Positions 63,426 through 64,000 of a stretch of 64,000 nt of DNA are shown here, piece after piece. A program made the position numbers and the translations under genes. Positions within the stretch are counted from its first letter, which is position 1, and each line of letters opens with the position of its first letter. The stretch comes from Aggregatilinea lenta (GTDB lineage: Bacteria > Chloroflexota > Anaerolineae > Aggregatilineales > Aggregatilineaceae). The stretch lies in assembly GCF_003569045.1 (NCBI RefSeq), contig NZ_BFCB01000003.1, positions 372,001 to 436,000 on the forward strand. Reading direction: 5' to 3'. Under the pieces are notes generated by a model. That model was given only the letters and a program-made list of their open reading frames with translations, had not been told where the DNA came from and did no database searches.

Positions 63426-63566
63426 GATCCCGTCACTTTGCCTGCTTAACGTCCGGCGCAAACGAATGAAAAGCATAGCGCATCTTGGGCGATGTGTCAG
63501 GTGTAAGTGCGCACTTAAAACGCGGCGCGGCGGGGTGTGGGGCGGTTCGGCGCGGGGATGGACGCG

Positions 63567-63935
63567 TCAGCCGGCGTTCAGTTTGTCGTTGACAATCCTG
63601 AGCAGCTCGTTTGCTTCGAAGGGCTTGGTGAGGTAGTGGTCGATGCCCAGCGCCAGCCCGCGCTCGATTTCCGACTGGCTGGCTTTGGCCGTCATGAACA
63701 CGAACGGGATCGAGGCTGTCTCGGCGGACTGCCGCAGCAGGGCCAGCACGCCGTACCCGTCCAGCACCGGCATGCGGATGTCGCATATGATCAGGTCAGG
63801 CAGGTGTTCGCGCGCCGCCTTCAGCCCGGTGACGCCGTTCTCGGCGTCGAGGATGGTATGCCCTTCAAATTCCAGCAGCTTGCGCAGCGTGCGCTGCAGC
63901 ACAATCTCATCTTCGATGATCAGGATGGTCGCCAT
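63567..63935 (-). CDS. Single-domain response regulator (CheY-like)
   Basis: A 122-residue receiver: E8/D9/E10, D52 (ICDIRMPVLDG), T82 and K104 (YLTKPF). There is no output domain. It is similar to the receiver at 30060. It lies 6 bases after a possible stop of an upstream gene that runs off the window, so a kinase may be encoded just beyond 64000. No clear ribosome site is seen. Confidence 0.9.
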   Translation of the reverse strand: MATILIIEDEIVLQRTLRKLLEFEGHTILDAENGVTGLKAAREHLPDLIICDIRMPVLDGYGVLALLRQSAETASIPFVFMTAKASQSEIERGLALGIDHYLTKPFEANELLRIVNDKLNAG

Positions 63936-63941
63936 TGTGAT

Positions 63942-64000
63942 CTAGCTTTCGGGCAGGCGCGGTGCGCCGTATGTCGTCCTTCCGCCCCGCCAGGTTGAAC
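63942..64000 (-). CDS. Possible C-terminal end of a gene entering from the right edge
   Basis: On the minus strand one frame reads to a TAG at 63942-63944, 6 bases ahead of the CheY-like gene, giving 18 residues ending GAPRLPES. This could be the end of a sensor kinase. The piece is too short to identify. Confidence 0.25.
   Translation of the reverse strand, partial: STWRGGRTTYGAPRLPES

Overview
The window is high-GC bacterial DNA with long intergenic spacers. It has many ABC sugar-uptake genes without their ATPases, ROK regulators, GH31/GH15/GH3 glycosidases, LysM and CAP secreted proteins, large PAS/GAF kinases, a DUF4127 protein and a bacterial glycerol-1-phosphate dehydrogenase. This gene set fits a heterotrophic member of Chloroflexota (Anaerolineae-like). 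That assignment is inferred from gene content only; no rRNA or tRNA gene is present. No prophage, CRISPR array or large island is visible. One intact IS982-type insertion sequence lies at 39986-40978.

Layout. 39-1115: a periplasmic sugar-binding protein with a consensus promoter and a LacI-type operator. 1373-5539: a giant PAS/GAF histidine kinase. 5795-9216: a TetR regulator divergent from an MMPL exporter, with two tandem operator palindromes. 9464-15399: an ABC (MacB/LolD-like) exporter downstream of a two-component system. 15620-16339: a secreted LysM protein. 16427-25034: an alpha-glucoside operon on the minus strand (ROK repressor, two permeases, binding protein, GH15, GH31, beta-phosphoglucomutase-like HAD). 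25301-26455: a LysR regulator divergent from a 42-residue protein. 26754-29048: a second GH31 and a thioesterase. 29579-31544: a PAS-like fragment, a CheY-like protein and a primase-like protein with an unusual domain order. 31807-34343: DUF6544, amino-sugar kinase and NanE. 34453-39925: MsrA, a PPOX protein, DinB, PAC2, DUF4127 and an MFS transporter. 41600-50082: an amino-sugar or beta-glycoside locus (ROK kinase, binding protein, two permeases, GH3, ROK regulator, and a LacI-type sensor lacking an HTH). 50507-55336: DUF362, a membrane subunit, a GMC oxidoreductase, a ferredoxin and a proline dehydrogenase. 55694-62795: a CAP/LysM protein, a NagD-like HAD, a sugar epimerase, G1P dehydrogenase, a DUF89 protein and a methyltransferase-like protein. 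62808-64000: MobA and a CheY-like protein.

The two sugar loci are complete apart from their ABC ATPases, so both importers probably share an MsmK/MsiK-type ATPase encoded elsewhere. In each locus a consensus promoter is followed just downstream by AGTnAGTn-type repeats, which are likely ROK operators.

The spacers carry at least three families of short palindromic repeats in many copies: one with GTAGGGGC...GCCCCTAC ends, one built on CTCCCCT...GGAGAGGGG, and one with a TAGCGGTTAGC core. The IS982 element sits in a copy of the third. The best leads for something undescribed are the TOPRIM-CHC2 primase-like protein, the HTH-less LacI sensor translationally coupled to a ROK repressor, the co-translated DUF362/membrane/GMC unit, and the small protein divergent from LysR.
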